Source: Phoronis australis
Lineage: Eukaryota; Phoronida; Phoronidae
Assembly (NCBI GenBank): GCA_002633005.1
Contig: NMRA01001260.1
Coordinates: forward strand, 1-33,252
Direction: 5' to 3'
DNA: 33,252 nt
Shown: positions 19,761-31,440 of the stretch, in pieces
How positions within the stretch are numbered: the first letter of the stretch is position 1
Layout: every line of letters starts with the position of its first letter
Position numbers and translations under genes: made by a program
The notes under the pieces: generated by a model
Database searches by the model: none
What the model saw: the letters and a program-made list of their open reading frames with translations, nothing else
Told to the model about the DNA's origin: nothing

Positions 19761-20173
19761 TGGGGAAAAACGTGACAGACACTACCAGTTGGTTATTATA
19801 TGAGTCGCTCTTAAATGGATGTCTGTGGCGTACATATCCTTAGCCTATTTTAGTAGTTTAAATTTAAATGTACAATTGAAAGAAAAGCTGCATGTCAACA
19901 GGAATTGCCTTTTGGTGCAAACAATTCAGACAGCATCCTTTAATGTTTGTCCATGTGCATCTTGTCCCAATATTGAAAGAAACCTGTGCATCCTTGCTCT
20001 GTTGCAAAACAATTACGGACAAAGTCAACTGCTTTACAAAAAAGTTATTACAGTGAACTTTGGAAAGTTTATAACAACTCAAAAGTTTTGACAAAACGAC
20101 GAATTGATAAGCATTCAAGTCATGTGACCAATGCTACAGAACACTGAGGGTTAAAACAATTTCCTAATTACAG
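19761..20173. other. No gene recognised
   Basis: Sequence after the promoter-like block. Overlapping short open frames on both strands have no supporting motif. It ends at a good splice acceptor (cctaattacag) before 20174. Confidence 0.35.
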
Positions 20174-20247
20174 GAAACCAAAATGAATCCTACTTCTTTT
20201 ATATCTGAAGAAGAGATCATTGCAGCCGGACTTTTTCTTTTCTGCTT
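20174..20247 (+). CDS. Candidate exon 1 of a small unknown gene
   Basis: Acceptor cctaattacag precedes it and donor TT-gtgagt follows. The open frame reads MNPTSFISEEEIIAAGLFLF with two bases left over; the hydrophobic end could start a membrane segment. Phase matches an exon starting at 20754. No homologue is known to me, and a chance arrangement is possible. Confidence 0.25.
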
Positions 20248-20335
20248 GTGAGTACGAAACCTCCCTCCAATACAACCTCCCGTCAATACAAGCTCATCTG
20301 CTGGCGTGGGAGTCCAACAGCAGAGGTACAACTAG

Positions 20336-20518
20336 TTGAACTGGGGCCAAGGAAAAAGCTTCCATCTACTAAATGCAGTGGTGCTGTCCGTGTTTTTGGT
20401 GGCTGCACTGGTGTTACTACAATGTAGGCGCTGCAGAGAACAGCTTTTGAAGAGGACAGAACTCAAGGTGAAAATACGACAACAAAACAACACCACACAG
20501 CTGATGCCTCGCATGTGA
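20336..20518 (+). other. Open frame with one membrane-spanning segment, possible alternative exon
   Basis: A 60-codon open frame encodes AVVLSVFLVAALVLLQ, a good membrane helix, followed by basic CRRCREQLLKR and a stop. A donor-like AAG-gtgaaa lies at 20467. The possible acceptors lack a pyrimidine tract, so I could not join it confidently to the neighbouring candidate exons. Confidence 0.2.
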
Positions 20519-20753
20519 AGTGTCTTATTAACCCCACACGTGCAAGTGTGGCAGCAGAGAATTCATTTGGCTGAAATAATGGGGCTATTCGGAGAATTCT
20601 CCTCAGGGTGTCGCTGCTGTACTAGTGGTGATTGAATTGAGCATGCGTGGCTGTCTGCATGTAAGCAAATGGTAAAAGATGGAATTTTTATCAAAATACG
20701 TCGTCGCGCTAAGCCTTATTACTCCTAATTTCCTTGGTGCAAGTATTCGACAG

Positions 20754-20908
20754 GTGGCCACAAATTCCCGAAAGACCACAGGTTACTATATTCGTAGACA
20801 ATTGCGGTCAACAGGGTCAACTAACTGACAAAAAGTGTGTGGATGCTGAAGCCCCGTGCGTGCTCTGTGACTATGCAGTTCAATTCGGAGACTACACAAC
20901 ATTACTTG
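20754..20908 (+). CDS. Candidate exon 2, cysteine-containing
   Basis: Preceded by a pyrimidine-rich tract and cgacag; followed by the strong donor TTG-gtaagt. The open frame includes RPQVTIFVDNCGQQGQLTD and KKCVDAEAPCVLCDYAV, with four cysteines. Entry phase fits exon 1 and exit phase leaves one base. Not recognised. Confidence 0.3.
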
Positions 20909-21554
20909 GTAAGTTTTTAGCAATCAGTTTCTATCAACATCGTTCGGTGATGTTATCCCCACCAGTTACCCCACTGAATAATAGTTTTATTGAGTGGAAC
21001 TAAGTGTTTCGTTTTGGAAACTCACCCGATGCCGGGTGGGCTAGCAGCACATATTCATATTGTCATGGGTGGGAGTGCTACCAATAAATAACAGGTGTAA
21101 GGTACGTGATGCACAGAAGTCAAGAGTGACTTCTTCACTGCAGTTTCTCTTCAAAACTATGCTGTTTCCAATAAAATTCTCTAGATGAGTGAGTTTCCTT
21201 ATTTTATCGTGGACCCCACCCCTAGGACCACCAGCTCAGTTATCGAATAAACATGAATAAGCTTTAATTCAGTAAATGTCGTAACATTGCATTGGAAAAA
21301 TATGAAACCTAGAATGAATTTTACTTGTTGAGACCAGAAGCACAATTTAAGTGTCATGAAAAATACGCATTGTTAAATTACTTTCAGCCTGTTTCACATA
21401 CTTTAATTCAGATATTAAATAAGACTTGGGTACAAAGGTTAATAGTTTCTACGCATAAACATGAAGATGAAATGTCAAGTATGTTCTGCCTTAAAAAAGT
21501 AGTTTTGTCTTGTCTTTTCTTTTACAATTTGCTAATATTTCTATTCTGTTACAG

Positions 21555-21586
21555 GCAAGAAAAAACAAGTGAAACCAAAGGCCTGA
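21555..21586 (+). CDS. Candidate terminal exon 3
   Basis: A long pyrimidine-rich tract ending ctgttacag is the best acceptor in the area. In the phase set by exon 2 it codes a short lysine-rich end (KKKQVKPKA) and stops at 21584-21586. A different entry phase would read through TIYSTVG, a tyrosine-motif-like string, to a stop at 21673-21675; that phase fits a direct join to exon 1 instead. Confidence 0.3.
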
Positions 21587-21675
21587 CCATCTATTCAACC
21601 GTTGGACAAAGTGAAAAGCAATCCTTCAGCAATAACCTGAGAGAATTGAACGTGATTCAGAAATTCAGCACCTGA

Positions 21676-24600
21676 TATGACTGATTATGGACTCCCTCAC
21701 AATGTTGTTTCTTTCCGTGCTTTTTCAGTTTGCCATTTGTTTTTAAATACACTGATAATTGTTTTTTCTCGAATCTTGTGCATAGCAGATTCTTATCCAG
21801 CTAGCTACAATTGAAAACATACAATAAGACAATCGATGCAGTCACTGAGTTCATTTCCCCATAATCTGTACCAAATTGGAAAGTTTTTACCAATAGTATA
21901 AAGCCTTTCTTCTGAAAGGAAAATTCAATGTCACTCGGCTTTTGTCTTTCATTTCACTGGGTTCTAGTTTCAATGGCCTATAGAAGCGCTTGTTAAAAAG
22001 GTGCAGTTTCATCACGTGGCTTTCTTTCATGTAACCTCATTCAGCCTCAATAACATCCACAATTAGACCATTCAAGGTAAACACAGCATCATATCACTTG
22101 AATCGTTTTGAGCCCAAAATCAGATTCTGAACTAGACCAGAGTGTGACCAGGTCTATTTGAGCTTCAGTCCCTCATGTTTCTTACAGGGAAGGAAATAAG
22201 CTATTGTCCACACATGACTCATTGCCTATGAAAGGGTATCCTCACCAACAACGCTTACTTGTGTAGCAGTCAGATATAGTTCGTCTGAATACACAGACAC
22301 TCCACTGGCGCATTGTTTTATGGTAACTCAGTACTGCGATTCACATTAGTCCAGGGCCACTGACTTGCACATTGTGCCATGCAGCACTGCTGGTGTGTGG
22401 AAGTGCTGTGGGAAGAGAACGGAGTAACAAAGCTTGTCTATGATACAGCTTGAAGTGGCCTTGAAATGTCACTGAACCTGGAACAAATATTGAAATATGA
22501 ATAATTAAGTACTCTAGATTGGATCAAAAATGTTATCCCTGTTTTTCTAAAATGTATGGTGATTGGTCTACAGTTTCACATAAAAGTAAGTAATTACTAT
22601 TTTCAGAAACCAAGGGTGTATATAATGAGTATTGCATAAAACTGTGTCTTTATTTTTTATCCATAGCCATAACAATTCTTTAAACGCATCACTTGTCTGC
22701 AAAATATACAAGTTTTTTGAGACAACTTCAAACCTATGTTACCCATTTTCAAGTCTTTTTAATTTTGTTACTTTCAGCAATTTTAAACTCAGATTACAGG
22801 TCAAGCATACTTCTAGCCTAAGGTTGAGGGAACCGTTTTTCTTCTAATAGAAGATATTGTTGGTTAGCTGCAGTCAAATGCTACAATCAATTTTTGTTCA
22901 TTCAGGGACGGTGCAGAAGCGATGCATATCTCCTCTGCACGGAACTAGCCTTCAAACCTAAAAACCAAAGGTTACGTGAAAACTGACGTGATAGATTTCC
23001 ATTTCAACGTGTAATAGATTTCCAGAAGACATATGATAGGGAGTAAACAAATAGCCTAATGCAATGGGTATTTATCACTCACGTACCCTTTGCCATTGGG
23101 ATTGGATTGTAATCTTAACTCAACCTGTATCGAGATGACAGCTAGCATAAAATTCAGCATTAATTGATGTAACTGTCACTGATAAACTTTTAGAAATCAT
23201 TCCAAACAATAATAATGCTTTGATGTACGAAAAGATCCCGATTGCTACGTCAAGTATCGTATCACATATCACAACTACATACAAAGATTAACCACACTGG
23301 CTGGCGACTGACTGCCGCGAAGTCGACATCGGCGAGTGCCTCAGTTAACAGGCATCGGTAGAACAATGATGGAATAATCGTTAAAATAATCACAAACCTT
23401 ACTTTTGTATGAGGTCGTGCTTACTTCCTCTCATAGAAGCACCCTTTTTATGCAATCTCAGATTCAGTTGGCACGGCTGCAAGCCATTTCACCATGTATT
23501 TATAGGGCTCGTGAAATCGAGGCTGTTAATCTATCACCACTAGTACATTCACGCCCTCTAGTTATTGCAGATTTTCCGAATAGCCCCATTATGTGAACTT
23601 TCTCTCACGCAAAGCTTACATGATCCAACTCAGCCGGAAACAGTGCGTCGGCCTCGCTCTTACATGTAGTTACCCGTTTGCAAGGATTCCTTCCGCAATA
23701 TGCCGCTTTAGTTCATGAAAGAGGCCGGACAACTCCTCAAGTGTTGCTTCCTTGAACGGAGTCGAGACTGGTTAAAATCTCTCACAGTGATGTTCTTTTG
23801 TCACTCCATATACCAAACTCATGTGAAGACGTCGTTTAGTACACAGGCGCTTGAGTTTATGTCTTCCTCGATCACCACTGACTGTATTGCCTCTTGCAAG
23901 CAAACGTATAACCAAGTACAGTTCTGTCTATATTTATGTATTGTACTGATGGTAAAAAGCTGAAGAAATAATAAAAGACAGTCACAACACCACTCTAAAA
24001 TGATATCCATAACACAATCAGATCTATCATCAATAAAAGTCAACTACTGAGCGAAAAACTCGGTACTAGGGAAAAAGTCGACGGATAGAGCCTAAATCTA
24101 TCGGGAAAAATGAAACACCCGAGCGGTGACAGTAGTAGCCCAATACATAAAATAAAGTCACCAAAACGGCACGAAAATTATTCTCGGATGTACTACGGTA
24201 TAATGGGCAACTAATTTTTAAGGACGGTTTTACGTTTGGAACATATAAAGTGGCTACCTTACTATGTGATTAACCACAGCTCGACAGCTGAAACGGACTG
24301 CACGAAAAATACGAATTAACAAAGCGCACGCGTGACTCTAAGTGCAGATGCACCAACTGAGAGAAAGAATGCTGGCCGTAGGCGGCACACTGACGTAACT
24401 CACTACGAAGAAAACATGTTTCCTATAATGGTTATGAGTCATCTTCAAATTCAAGCGGCTGTGGATTGATAACAAATAACGAGACCCCCAAAAACTTTCA
24501 ATTACATCATGTAAATTTGATATGCTAATGAGGTTGTTGTTGACCACTGCGCCATCTATACAGTGATGGAAAAGCATAAGTACCCGAGACTGCGTGTAGG

Positions 24601-25680
24601 ATTATGTGTATTGAAGTATGTATTTTCAAATTACAATTACATTGCTGTTGAATACTGCAAAGGGAGTTTATCCAGATCATTCTATAGGTTAAGCTTTACT
24701 CTTTATAAAGAATTCATCTGTTTTCTGCAAGTTGTACCTTCTTGGTAATGACTTTTTGATATAAGAAATGGTTATTGTTGATCATGTGCTTAGGGCTAAA
24801 CTTAGCAGCAATGATAACTGATTTAACATGCTATTTTGTTTTTACTACAATAAGCTATTACTATGGTTCTTGAACAGGAACTGCATGTACGTGACACTTA
24901 CCAAGAACACGGGGTGTGTTGAATAGCAACACCGTTGATAGCAGCAAATTACCCTTCGCATTTTGCACACCGGAGATAAAGTTTTAGGTGATCTCTCTGC
25001 CTTGTGTTCTTACCCTGAAAATCACGACATGGTTTAGTTTCTGTCTTCGTAAATTAACTCCCTGGCCCTTGGTATAATATACGCATCCCGGAACTCTTTT
25101 CTCCATGCTAAATTAGCATGAACTCAAGAAACGTGTTTGTGATGTGTGTTCTAATTATCTATATTATGATTATGGTAAAGCTGAAAATGAATCCTCAGTT
25201 GGTAGTTGATGACCTTGTACATGCATTTCAAGCAACGCAAATATCGGGTTTGTGTCTAGAATCTAGTGGCCACCAGGTGCACACGTGAGTAGACAATAAT
25301 GCGAGTAAACCTTTATAGTGTGATTAATTAAAACAAAACCAAATTTACTTCACTTGTTTGTCGGATCCAAATCGGAGAAACATCAGGATTGGCTTTACTT
25401 GTTCATTTTCAACAAAGGCAGATAAGCTAAAATTGGAATCATTACAAATAAGTATAAATTGAAGTGGATTTTGTGCAAATCTCATTTACAAAAGTGTGAT
25501 ACACTAATTACTCCAGCAACCTTTGCGAAATTTAACAAAGTCAATATAATAGCTGTATCAAGAATTAGCCCAAAAAACGAATCATTAGGCTTATGTATAA
25601 AATAGTGACTAATTAATTAAAGTAAAAAAATAAAGCAATGAACAAGTATGGCACGAAGAAAAAAAATGAATTAAGTACTA
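21676..25680. other. Gene-free stretch
   Basis: About 4 kb without a supported coding segment. The short open frames (for example at 22632, 23405 and 23715) have no motif support. No tRNA, rRNA or snRNA signature was seen. Confidence 0.4.
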
Positions 25681-25689
25681 GTCCACGAG

Positions 25690-26110
25690 AGCACCAGCCA
25701 AGAGCGGCAAGGTGGCGGTCAGCCGATTTTCACCAAATTTGGCACATAGGTAGTCCTATGAGATCTATAAACAGCGGTAAAATATTTCCTCAAAATATTG
25801 CGTTTTTCTAAAGTTATAGGCTCAAACACATTTTACGGCTTCGCAGCCATGTTTTCACGGTATAAAAACTGTCCAGGTTTAACTGTTCATATTTTTNGTA
25901 CCAAATCTGCCCCCACTGTTATGAGAATCAAACTTAGCCAAAATGTTGACAAAACATGTTACTTTCATTTCATAAAATAAAAACTTTGTCAGCCAGTTTA
26001 TTAGTTATACATTTTGGTACCTCAAATGTACTAAAATGAGAAATTTTCATATATCTGAGATCGATGCGTGAGCACCGTAAAATCCGATTGTCCTTCATGT
26101 TTTTCGATAT
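25690..26110. repeat. Possible dispersed repeat with an ambiguous base
   Basis: The string gattttcaccaaatttggca (about 25728) and the reading of the following 300 bases resemble a dispersed non-coding repeat, and the motif caccaaatttgg also occurs in the 5848 and 10576 inverted repeats. A single N at 25897 may mark another closed gap. Boundaries unknown. Confidence 0.3.
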
Positions 26111-29100
26111 TTTGCAACAAGTTAGTTCCTCCTGCATGTTTTGAACGTTTTATTACTGACCACTTAGGGCTACAGTACTCCTAAATACCATACATGGCTC
26201 CATTTTGTAAAAAGCCGATTATGTCCTCCACAGTGAACAGGGTTAGACATGAACTCGACAAATGTAGGTTATTTTGATTTACAGTTGTTTTACTTTGCAA
26301 TTTCCTCATGGGTATTTCTTCACACATATTCAAGTCAGATTTTCTGTTGATCAAATGTTCATGCAATGCATTGTAATATCAAATGAATGATAAGTTTGGT
26401 TGCATGACCGCAATTTTTCCCACGACTTAAAACAAAAGACCGCAGAAATTTTCCTGACGAAATACCGGGTTTGCAGGTCTGTAAAAACATTCGAACGACA
26501 AGACAAACTCCACCACTGTCCATAGCAACTCGTCGCATGTTTTTCGCCCATCGGTCCTATCATTGTTTTCTTTTGTTGTGTCATTGTTGGATGTAATAAC
26601 ACAGGTCGCATGGATATAGAACCTTGCGTACATAAGACCGTTGCCGATAAGTGCTCGTCATTATATCTTTATTATAACAACGGGAACAATGAAGATGATA
26701 ATCTATTGATCTCTATGCGATCAGGTTTCCCGTGGATGACCACAGAAGAGGAAAGAAGCTACAAACAATGACCACGCACCTTAGTAACTATTACTGCGCA
26801 CACGAATCACTTCCGTGGAACCTAAACACCAATTTTTTATATCCGTGTAATGTGTTGTATTGCTCATGGTACGGGTTCAGACTCTGTTATATTAAGATTC
26901 CAATCCCCAACCCTGTAATATGTAGTTCGAGTAAAATTTCTAGACAATGCAGGTTTATGGATTTATTCTCCTTCAAATGAAGAGTAAAAATCAAATTCTG
27001 CACTGGTTTTTTAAAAGTAATCACTTATTGGAAGATCACACATCTAAAAAATAAAACAATGTTTGACAATTTTATTCATTATCTTATTTGAAAATTGTCT
27101 ACCTCACAGACAACTCATCTAAGTTGAAAATATTCCTTGTGAAAAAATTTAAAATACCAACCACAGACTTGTGTACTACAAAATGTGTTTTCGTAATACA
27201 ATGCAAAGATAACTGTAAAGTCAAAAGTGCAAATGTTATGACTCTAATAAAAAATGCCTTCTAGATCTTTTCAACACTCTAATTGCTACAGGACAGAGTC
27301 AATCACACAAAGCTCATCAAGTCAGGGAATTACATTTAAGGTGATGTAGTCTCACTGTGAAAAAGTGATTTCGCAATAACACTGACAACACTGGAAATCT
27401 CTTCTTCACAAACTTGAGGTAGCTGTATTTACCACATCAATGTTCTTATAAAAACTAACCACGACAAAATGAAAAATTGGCTTGTCGGTTCCAATTAGGC
27501 AGCATTTTACAATGAAATGGTCATGAAAAAATACTTTTGCAACATGGTTTGCATTACAGTTGCCCTACGATTACAGTTGTACATACATACTAGACCAGTA
27601 ACAAAATTACCCATGGGAACCATAAAATGGTCAATTAGCCAAAAATAACAAGGAGGCACCAGAGCTAATGTGCCAATACTTTTCAGTACTGTAACAAAAA
27701 ATCATTTGAAGTGAACATAAACTCGCCTAAAATCACATAAAACAACTTTTGACTTAGACATTTTACCATTACGAAATAGGTATTACTTCCAGGTCACTGT
27801 TGAGCAATTTCCGAACTTTAAACGATGTGGCAATATGCAATTGCTAGAGACCAAACTAATAGTGTGCAATTATATACACACAGCATGGTCTCAAGGAATA
27901 GCAAACTGTCAATTTCCTGCAATTCCAGAAATCACTTCCCATCTGTATAAGGAACAAACTGAGCAAAGTTTATAGAGGTAAATGGTCTAAATCAAAACAT
28001 ATTACCTCCTGGACAGAATATGGGTTTACAACCCAGGCAGAAAGATAAGTTAACAAAACCAGCCTAACTGCTATAGGGTCTCAAATTCCAGTAATATATA
28101 CCCATTTACAAACAAAAATCTATAATGGTAATAAAATGCGGAAACATAAATTCAGATCAATCACGCATCTTCAAGGAAAAGGAATAGTACAGTGGTCAGA
28201 AATCATCTAACTGTGATGGCGACACTAAGAAATCCTGTCAGACAAAAAAATCAAGTGGCTAAACAAAATGAACAATGTACCATTGCCATTTGGCCCAGGA
28301 CCATGATCCGTGCCTGGACAAAAATTCAGTCTTAGAGTAGGTAAATTTTAGATTTGTGATGTTCACACAAGCAGTTCTGGTGCAAACAAAGCTTGCGACA
28401 ACACACAAGCCTACTTCCCTACACAGCTGTGCTGATACAGTAATGCCCTCACTGGATTTAGCAGATCAGCCAGAGTATTTACAGGTCCAGCAACTGTACT
28501 GTTTCCTCCCTTTGAATTTTTACAATGCTACATCCTTGACAATCGCAGATTGCCTCTTTCAATGCATACTCCATTTCCTCTGTCCCAGTTTCCCCACAAT
28601 TGCTGAAAGTGGCCTAACTCAACAAATTACTTTGGACCTGTTGTGGTATAAGCCAGTAATCTTTGGCAAATACTTTTTCCCAACTCGTTCCTCAACCTAC
28701 AAATTCTCTTTGACATATCTTCTGGGAGTAGACTTTTCGGCCTCTCTCTAGCCCCCTCACTTAGTTGTCCAGAAGGGTACCTTCTTGCTGGTTGTGAACT
28801 TTTCCATACCCAACCTTTACTAATAATCGGCAAGTCTCCAACTTCAGCAGAAGCCTTTCCTGATTCCTAAAATTGTATTTAAAATTAAACATATTAAATT
28901 TAATGCGGCCATTGCCGCTCAGAAATTATGAATACCAAGCTAAAGTGAAGGCACCAATATTTTTTACGGCAATAGCATGTTTGATTGGTAGACAAAAACA
29001 TACTCCCTAGTCTCTAAAAGTAGTTCATGGGCAGAAGTCATGTTACACATTTGGTGGTTGTTATGAAAAGTTATGATGACTACCTATTTTCTATGCCAAT

Positions 29101-30930
29101 GTATACATGTTGCATAAACATCAACACATTTGAATAAGATATGGTTAAACAATAAGGCCCATGTTACAAGCAATAGCGGTGTGTCAATAAAAGTATTTTT
29201 GCATGAATGACGTGCTTCTAAAAATATTCCTCAGGGTCAGACTCTGGAGTTTAGTGATTCCTACCTGAGCTCACACGAAGCAGGACGTTGAACCTTGACT
29301 TAACGTCTTTGGTCATTTTTCAGACCTCTATCAGATTTCTCCTCTAGAGTGCAGTGGATGTTCTAAGTGTCTTTGGCGACGCCAATATATCTCGAGTGTT
29401 GTAACGATGATTCGGTTTAGTGAATCTAATATGGTAGATTATGTAGCTCCTGCACACCTGCCTCCGAGGCAGACACTGAGACAGACTACTTCTCAGGAGG
29501 TCACGTTCCACCTCCACATCAGCTCAACGTACTCTTATAAGGTGCTCACATGTCTCGCTCTATACCTTGTGCATTTCCCAAGAGTTTCCAAAGTTGTTTC
29601 TCTCCGCAATTTGTAGAAATACCACATTCGATGCGACTGGCAGTGCCAGATAAATAAATAAATTCGCAAACCCGCACTTTAGGTCAGTCATCATTCAACT
29701 AACGAATTGTAAGCTTTAGTTTGGTATTCAGACGAATTGAATGAACAAATTTAGTATAATTTCATGTTTTATTGGGAAATGCTAGTGTCCTTAAATTTAA
29801 TTAAAAACATTTAAGCAGACCAATTGTTTTAATTGTTGTATTACACCACGATATATTAATGCGTAGAAACGGCGCACAACTAGTGACTGGTTTAACATGA
29901 CAAATACACATACGCGGTCTGAAAATAGTGAAACTGAGACACCTATTACCAACCCTGCCTGAAGGGCTGACAAAGATTTATTGTATTAATTTCAAGGGCA
30001 TGGAGTCTTCTACATGTCCATGTTATTATTTTTATTTTTCTCGCGGGGGCAGCTTCGCTATAAGGGTACAGCTTACTGCTGGTTTTTCACAAGACGGAAA
30101 TGTACCTCCACGGAAACAGTTCCAGTGTTACCATGGTAACCGATATTGCAGTGTCGGTGCCGTTTTGACTGTTATTGGTCATGAACCTATCATGTGATAT
30201 AAAAATTGTTCAGAAACGATTCTGTTTGAAGCAGAAACTGGAGTAGAAAATTTGTTCAAAAATGACTCATTCCACACCAAGAAATTGCCTCATTTTGCCC
30301 CCCAGAACACTATATCTCCTAAACCACCAAACTTTGTGGTGTCATACTTCACCCATTTTCTCTCATCCCTAATGTGATTTATCAGAGTAAACATGGAACT
30401 GAATGGCTGACCCTCCACCTTGCCGCTTGTTGGCTGTTCAGTGGTCGGTGGATCCGTGGACTGATACTTCAATGAATAATGTATTTGGAAATAATGAAAA
30501 GCACAACATCATAGAAATTAAATTGATTGCTTGCTATGACATTTCAAACTGAACGTACCATTGGGATGCAGTGACATTTACAACAAATGTCACAAAGTAC
30601 AGTGATTACTCCAACTATCTATCCGAACCTTGCAGATACGCGTTTTCTGATACATAAAATGGACAAATATCTATTCGAAATTTACTGTGGATAGCTCGTT
30701 AAATTGGTCGTCGTTAAACTCAGGACTATACATAAACATTTAAAAATCAATTCATTTCTTCCCCGGACAAAAGTTAGTTGTACTGGTGCATGCAGTGCGT
30801 GTTGTCGTATACAAGAGACAACAGCTCTCGGCACATACTGAGCCAGAACACCACGTTCCTTACAATATCTCTTTTTATCACTCCGGCTGGTCTGCTCACT
30901 CAGCTTGTCCGGAACCCTGCTTTGCAGGTT
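26111..30930. other. Gene-free stretch
   Basis: Very AT-rich and featureless to about 28,300. The longest open frame, 131 codons at 28356-28751, has no recognisable domain and overlaps equally plausible frames on the other strand. A short inverted motif, caccaaactttgtggtg, lies at about 30325. Confidence 0.4.
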
Positions 30931-30935
30931 GTTAT

Positions 30936-31206
30936 AGCCCAGTTGGCTGTTTAGTGTACTCACTTGGTACTTTATATGATATTTGCCCATTTGGCAGTTT
31001 GTACCCACTTGGTACTTGTTATTGAATTTGCCGTTTGGCTCGACCCAGTTGGTAGGCAATCGGCCAATACCCATTTGGTATTACATGTATGTACCCATTT
31101 GGTACTATGTTAACCTGTGCCACTTAGCATCCGATACTCAATTGTACTTTGGGTATCGGAAATGTGTGTGTTATCTATTGTAATTAAGGAACCCATCTGG
31201 TTCCTT
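30936..31206 (+). repeat. Array of about ten mini-hairpins with a common loop
   Basis: Repeated motif: stem ending CC, a 5-base loop CA-N-Y-T, stem starting GG. Members: 30936-30948 AGCC-CAGTT-GGCT; 30956-30970 GTACT-CACTT-GGTAC; 30984-30996 TGCC-CATTT-GGCA; 31001-31015 GTACC-CACTT-GGTAC; 31030-31039 degenerate; 31043-31053 ACC-CAGTT-GGT; 31066-31082 AATACC-CATTT-GGTATT; 31091-31105 GTACC-CATTT-GGTAC; 31117-31130 degenerate; 31186-31206 AAGGAACC-CATCT-GGTTCCTT. A longer stem, TCCGATACTCA/TGGGTATCGGA, is at 31130-31160. Outer stem bases differ between members but stay paired within each, while loops stay alike. Overlapping open frames on both strands look like by-products of the repeat. Confidence 0.75.
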
Positions 31207-31317
31207 CTGTGAAATATTTATTTGTAGAGCTGTGACCCTGAAATTCCCAATACGACTTAAAATATACATTATTCTTGTTGTTTTATTTGTCCCCAATAAT
31301 ATACTTTTTAGGTAATA

Positions 31318-31426
31318 GTCGGATAAAAGGTGTCAACATTCGAGAACCATTTTTCCACCAAATAACGGGCATCATACTGGTTCTCGAAAGTCGGGCACGC
31401 TACAATATATCCGACTTTTGCCCGTT
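31318..31426 (+). repeat. Nested inverted-repeat structure with competing stems
   Basis: Arms: GTCGGATA 31318-31325 with TATCCGAC 31408-31415; TTCGAGAACCA 31339-31349 with TGGTTCTCGAA 31378-31388 (11 bp, perfect); AACGGGCA 31364-31371 with TGCCCGTT 31419-31426; AAAGTCGG 31387-31394 with CCGACTTT 31411-31418. The third pair crosses the second, and the fourth competes with the first, so the single strand could form a pseudoknot or switch between folds. Confidence 0.65.
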
Positions 31427-31440
31427 GTTATCGGATATTT

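Noticed and set aside
21021-21040. CACCCG-ATGC-CGGGTG stem-loop as a histone 3' end signal
   Set aside because: Stem and loop do not fit the histone consensus and no histone gene is nearby.
28356-28751. 131-codon plus-strand open frame
   Set aside because: No domain, poor composition, overlapped by opposite-strand frames, and no splice or promoter support; treated as chance.
30682-31074. 130-codon minus-strand frame and overlapping plus-strand frames across the hairpin array
   Set aside because: The repeated protein strings on both strands come from the DNA-level hairpin repeat; no known domain.
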